Assembly: GCF_000742135.1 (NCBI RefSeq)
Contig: NZ_KN046818.1
Span: forward strand, 4,848,295-4,912,294
Direction: 5' to 3'
Length of the DNA: 64,000 bases
Source: Klebsiella pneumoniae
Lineage (GTDB): Bacteria > Pseudomonadota > Gammaproteobacteria > Enterobacterales > Enterobacteriaceae
How positions within the stretch are numbered: position 1 is the first letter of the stretch; every line of letters starts with the position of its first letter. Shown here piece after piece: positions 61,803 to 64,000 of the stretch. The translations under genes were made by a program, and so were the position numbers. The notes below the pieces were generated by a model that did no database searches, was not told the origin of the DNA, and saw nothing but the letters and a program-made list of their open reading frames with translations.

Positions 61803-62511
61803 TTAAAAGTGGGCGGGAAGCGTGCGGGTTATCTTTTCCAGCACCCCGCGATGGACCGTAATGTAACCACCTTTGCGCAGCTCTGCCAGAATCGACATAA
61901 CACGGCTGCGCGACAGGTTGGTGCGGCGCTGTATGGCGCTGTATAAAGCTTAACGCATTAATTTGGCGACGATACTCCTCCGGGTAGTCCGCCAGCTCTG
62001 TTAGCAGGGTTCGCACCATCAGATAAGAATCCACCCCCATCATCTCCTGCGAACGCATGCTCAACACCATCAGCCGCTGCGCCAGAACATGGGCCATCTC
62101 CTGCCACAGGTTTTGCGCATTGAGGATCTCGACCGCGGCCTGGTGTCCTATCCAGCGTCCGCGCAAATCTGTCTCAGCAAACAGAGAGCAGTGGTGTTTT
62201 TCCGGAATACCGTTAAAGACGCCGTAACCATCGATTAATCCCAATAGCGAAGGGGCAAATATCGTTGATATCACCATGTTGTTTTCCGCATGGCATAGCG
62301 AGGCAATCCCCTCTTCGAGCAGAATTAATCCGGATTCAGCCTGGGTCGGCGGAAAACGATAATAGGTCGATCGCGGCAGCGCAAAGGGTGAGCTGGCGGG
62401 CAGGAACGCAGATAACAGGGATTCCACCGCGAATAACGGCTTTGTCTGTCTTCCGTAGTAAAAAGACGGTAACGCCTGGTCAGTAGAGAGGCTGGCTGCA
62501 GGGATCGACAT
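61803..62511 (-). pseudogene. IprA-like Crp-fold regulator disrupted by a 10-bp duplication
   Basis: The first 177 or so codons (MSIPAASLSTDQALPSFYYG ... YRRQINALSFI) resemble IprA (YaiV) of E. coli, with a Crp-like sensor fold. After ALSFIQR the frame becomes nonsense (HTAPHQPVAQP) and ends at 61780. In another frame the DNA encodes QRRTNLSRSRVMSILAEL and GGYITVHRGVLEKITR, ending at 61803, which is the expected winged helix-turn-helix. Removing one copy of a tandem 10-base repeat (61925-61944) joins both parts cleanly. The truncated product would keep the sensor fold but lose DNA binding. Divergent from the downstream alcohol dehydrogenase gene. Confidence 0.85.
61925..61944. repeat. Tandem duplication GGCGCTGTAT x2
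   Basis: Two perfect adjacent copies of GGCGCTGTAT. They lie at the point where the IprA-like reading frame shifts. Ten bases is not a multiple of three, so gain of one copy explains the frameshift. Confidence 0.9.
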
Positions 62512-62883
62512 GGTTTTTATGCCATCAGGTCAGGTTGAAAAAGTGATTCGTTGAGAATAATAGTATCAACAGGTGAAATAACGAATAAAAGACAAGACGT
62601 TACGGGGATAAAAAGAGTGTAAGCATCATTATCTGCAATAACTATTTATCTCTATTCTACAGGAATAAATAATACTATATGCCGTAAATACCTATAAGGC
62701 TTAGCGGCGATAAAGATAAGGCCATCTTATTATTTACTGCGCTGGTTAAGGCCGCGCCTGAGGGTTTCTCTACCGCTTTCCCCCTCGCATCTCGGCCAGT
62801 CCAGGCTACGCTTATCGATGCCACTGACCACCCGCATTCCCCTCCCGTTCTATTGAGTCCATTCATCAAGAAGAGGTTTCGCT
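62512..62883. promoter_or_regulatory. AT-rich divergent regulatory region
   Basis: A 372-base gap between the broken regulator and the alcohol dehydrogenase gene. The left half is AT-rich with several possible -10 hexamers; the right half is GC-rich and ends with AAGAAGAGGTTTCGCT, the ribosome binding site. One weak minus-strand ORF (62675-62869) has no recognisable feature. No clear operator was identified. Confidence 0.5.
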
Positions 62884-63933
62884 ATGCTGATCAACGCTAT
62901 TGGTACCTACTCCGCCAGCCAGCCGCTGGAATCAATGGCCATCACCCGCCGCGACCCGGGGCCGCAGGATGTACAGATCGCCATCGCTTACTGCGGCGTC
63001 TGCCACTCCGATCTCCACCAGGCGCGATCGGAATGGGCGGGAACGCTGTATCCCTGCGTGCCGGGGCATGAAATTGTGGGTCGGGTGACCGCGGTCGGCA
63101 ACGCCGTCTCGCGCTACGCCGTCGGCGATCTGGTGGGCGTCGGCTGTATGGTCGATAGCTGTCAACAGTGCGAAGAGTGCGCTGAGGGACTGGAGAACTA
63201 CTGCGACCATATGGTGCTGACCTATAACGGCCCGACCCAGGACGCGCCGGGACACACGCTTGGCGGTTATTCACAGCAGATCGTGGTCAATGAACGCTAC
63301 GTGCTGCGGATAACCCATCCCGAAGAGCAGCTGGCCGCCGTCGCGCCGCTGCTGTGCGCCGGGATCACGACATACTCGCCGCTGCGCCACTGGCACGTCG
63401 GGCCGGGTAAAAAAGTCGGCGTGGTCGGCATCGGCGGCCTCGGGCATATGGGGATCAAGTTGGCCCACGCCATGGGGGCCCACGTGGTGGCCTTTACCAC
63501 CTCCGAATCCAAGCGTAATGCGGCCAGAGCGCTGGGCGCCGATGACGTAGTGGTGTCGCGCAATGAAGACGAAATGGCGGCCCACGTCAAAAGCTTCGAT
63601 TTCATCCTCAACACCGTGGCGGCGCCGCACAATCTCGATGCCTTCACCACGCTGCTGAAACGTGATGGCACCATGACGCTGGTTGGCGCCCCGGCCACGC
63701 CGCATCCGTCGCCGGAAGTGTTCAATCTGATCTTCCGCCGCCGGTCGATTGCCGGCTCGATGATCGGCGGTATTCCGGAAACTCAGGAGATGCTCGACTT
63801 CTGCGCCGAACACGGCATCGTCGCCGATATCGAACTGATCCGCGGCGATGAGATCAACGAAGCCTGGGAAAGAATGGTCAAGGGTGACGTGAAATACCGC
63901 TTCGTGATCGACAGTGCGACCCTCGCCGGCTAA
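62884..63933 (+). CDS. Zinc-dependent alcohol/aldehyde reductase, YahK-like
   Basis: NADP-dependent medium-chain dehydrogenase of 349 residues that reduces a wide range of aldehydes. It is collinear with E. coli YahK: catalytic zinc ligands CGVCHSD and GHEIVG, structural zinc cysteines in CMVDSCQQCEECAEGLENYC, and Rossmann motif GVVGIGGLGHMGIKLA. Resemblance to YahK is high, but the chromosomal place differs from E. coli yahK, so I leave the symbol empty. Neighbours (quinone oxidoreductase-like, ABM) suggest a role in detoxifying reactive carbonyls. Confidence 0.9.
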   Translation: MLINAIGTYSASQPLESMAITRRDPGPQDVQIAIAYCGVCHSDLHQARSEWAGTLYPCVPGHEIVGRVTAVGNAVSRYAVGDLVGVGCMVDSCQQCEECAEGLENYCDHMVLTYNGPTQDAPGHTLGGYSQQIVVNERYVLRITHPEEQLAAVAPLLCAGITTYSPLRHWHVGPGKKVGVVGIGGLGHMGIKLAHAMGAHVVAFTTSESKRNAARALGADDVVVSRNEDEMAAHVKSFDFILNTVAAPHNLDAFTTLLKRDGTMTLVGAPATPHPSPEVFNLIFRRRSIAGSMIGGIPETQEMLDFCAEHGIVADIELIRGDEINEAWERMVKGDVKYRFVIDSATLAG

Positions 63934-64000
63934 GCGCCGCGACGAAAGGTACGCCGCCATTCCGTCGGGCTGACGCCAAAGCGCGCTTTAAACTGCTGGC
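63930..64000 (-). CDS. AraC-family regulator, C-terminal end (gene continues past the window)
   Basis: The minus strand encodes QQFKARFGVSPTEWRRTF followed by RRGA and a TAG stop at 63930-63932. This is the end of the second helix-turn-helix and the tail typical of AraC/XylS proteins (FKxxFGxSPxxYR). The rest lies outside the window. Its stop overlaps the alcohol dehydrogenase stop by three bases (convergent). Confidence 0.75.
   Translation of the reverse strand, partial: QQFKARFGVSPTEWRRTFRRGA

Noticed and set aside
62675-62869. 64-codon minus-strand ORF upstream of the alcohol dehydrogenase
   Set aside because: No ribosome binding site or recognisable sequence; it lies in a region needed for promoters.

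Overview
The window reads as a chromosomal segment of a Klebsiella species, most likely the K. pneumoniae complex. The housekeeping proteins are very close to their Escherichia coli counterparts, but the lipopolysaccharide (LPS) core cluster at the left end has the Klebsiella gene set (waaL, wabN, waaQ, wabG, wabH, waaA, waaE, coaD), and most of the window has the high G+C of that genus. No rRNA, CRISPR array, integrase or insertion sequence was seen. The only tRNA gene is selC.

Region 1 (1-10103) builds the LPS core and ends with coaD. Two glycan genes (997-3090) run against the rest. Region 2 (10292-17783) holds mutM-rpmG-rpmB, radC, coaBC-dut-slmA and rph-pyrE, with the pyrE attenuator intact. 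A Tat-exported SMP-30/gluconolactonase-like gene sits between slmA and pyrE. Region 3 (17880-23130) is an AT-rich four-gene operon placed between rph and yicC, which are neighbours in E. coli. It encodes an OlsF-like two-domain acyltransferase (predicted ornithine or other aminolipid synthase), an HlyD-like adaptor, an ABC ATPase and an ABC-2 permease. It is the best candidate here for a little-studied system: making an aminolipid and possibly exporting it.

Region 4 (23171-36037) carries yicC, a PEP-mutase/isocitrate-lyase family gene coupled to ada, a ClC channel, yicG, ligB, and gmk-rpoZ-spoT-trmH-recG. Region 5 (36086-46622) is a displaced block. The genes glpX-fpr-yiiR-yiiQ-tpiA-(DASS transporter)-cdh-sbp-zapB-glpF-glpK lie between recG and gltS. 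In E. coli K-12 recG and gltS are adjacent, and the glp/tpiA/sbp genes lie on the other side of oriC in the order zapB-glpF-glpK-glpX-fpr-...-tpiA-cdh-sbp. The block is therefore moved and circularly permuted, and glpX is cut off from glpFK. Two nested origin-spanning inversions, or excision as a circle and reinsertion, would give exactly this order. An assembly error must also be excluded.

Region 6 (46737-59706) contains gltS with a one-base frameshift, xanP with a near-perfect PurR operator, yicH, a phosphotransferase system (PTS)/GH4/RpiR sugar locus, yicI-yicJ for alpha-xylosides, and selC. Region 7 (59873-64000) is accessory metabolism: a DUF3237 protein, a quinone-oxidoreductase-like enzyme with a small monooxygenase-fold protein, an IprA-like regulator broken by a 10-bp tandem duplication, a YahK-like alcohol dehydrogenase, and the 3' end of an AraC-family regulator. 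Gene names rest on remembered family sequences and gene order; no database search was run.
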